Made by a program: the position numbers and the translations under genes. Under the pieces are notes generated by a model. It searched no databases, had not been told where the DNA came from, and was given only the letters and a program-made list of their open reading frames with translations. From the NCBI GenBank assembly GCA_002437575.1, contig DJQK01000023.1, positions 35,149 to 49,120 on the forward strand: a DNA stretch of 13,972 nt, written 5' to 3'. This document shows positions 13,789 through 13,972 of this stretch, in pieces (within the stretch, counting starts at the first letter, position 1; each line of letters begins with the position of its first letter). This stretch comes from Clostridiales bacterium UBA6388 (GTDB lineage Bacteria; Bacillota; Clostridia; Oscillospirales; Oscillospiraceae).

Positions 13789-13972
13789 CACGCTTCGCCC
13801 CGGCGGACGATCCTGCGCTTCATATGTACCGTCGTGCCGCGGCCGACATTCGACGTCACCTTGAGCTCGGTCATGAAGCTCTCCATGATCGTAAAGCCCA
13901 TGCCGCTGCGCTCGGGGCCGCCGGTCGTGAACATGGGCGTGCGGGCCTTTTCGATGTCCTCCATCCCGCAGC
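13788..13972 (-). CDS. spoIIAB: Anti-sigma-F factor SpoIIAB, C-terminal part cut by the window edge
   Basis: SpoIIAB is a GHKL-type serine kinase and anti-sigma factor: it binds sigma-F, and it phosphorylates the anti-anti-sigma factor SpoIIAA. Only the last 60 codons are in the window. They begin CGMEDIEKARTPMFTT, the end of the G1 box and the ATP lid, followed by ERSGMGFTIMESFM, the G2 box, and the closing strand SNVGRGTTVHMKRR. These match the SpoIIAB family closely. The stop TGA (13788-13790) overlaps the sigF start. The rest of the gene, and presumably spoIIAA, lie beyond the end of the window. Confidence 0.95.
   Translation of the reverse strand, partial: CGMEDIEKARTPMFTTGGPERSGMGFTIMESFMTELKVTSNVGRGTTVHMKRRIVRRGEA

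Overview
This window looks like chromosomal DNA from an endospore-forming Clostridia bacterium, probably of the Oscillospiraceae/Ruminococcaceae group; that placement is my inference. It carries core spore-formation genes (spoIIAB, sigF, spoIID, yunB, cotJ), fairly GC-rich coding sequence, and a PcrA helicase with an inserted segment that I associate with that group. Most of it is conserved chromosome. I see no phage, CRISPR array, toxin system, tRNA or rRNA.

Layout. 1-701 is the 3' part of prfB (release factor 2, + strand). 700-863 is a near-perfect 164-bp palindrome touching the prfB stop, probably a miniature repeat element. 902-1312 is the secG unit: extended -10 promoter, structured leader, secG and terminator. 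1310-2308 (- strand) is spoIID, driven by a good sigma-E-type promoter. Back-to-back with it, a consensus sigma-A promoter drives a membrane-anchored TPR/leucine-rich-repeat protein (2445-4127). 4277-6047 is a degraded lipoprotein gene (beta-propeller plus solute-binding protein) with its middle missing and the halves in different frames. Three 11-bp direct repeats lie upstream of it.

From about 6053 onward everything is on the - strand, so it reads from high to low coordinates: spoIIAB (partial), sigF, pcrA, yunB, ligA and an MBL-fold hydrolase, closed by a terminator at 7223-7253. A separate coat operon follows: a fused cotJA-cotJB gene and cotJC, closed by a hairpin at 6053-6081.

How the genes work together. 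SpoIIAB and SigF set forespore identity. SpoIID acts in engulfment, YunB is a mother-cell sporulation protein, and CotJ proteins go into the coat. Sporulation genes are interleaved with DNA maintenance genes: yunB sits between pcrA and ligA, with its own sigma-E-type promoter just after the pcrA stop. No multigene system here looks wholly new. The items most worth a second look are the palindromic element, the cotJA-cotJB fusion, the nested yunB promoter, the composite LRR protein, and the deleted lipoprotein gene with its repeat-flanked promoter.
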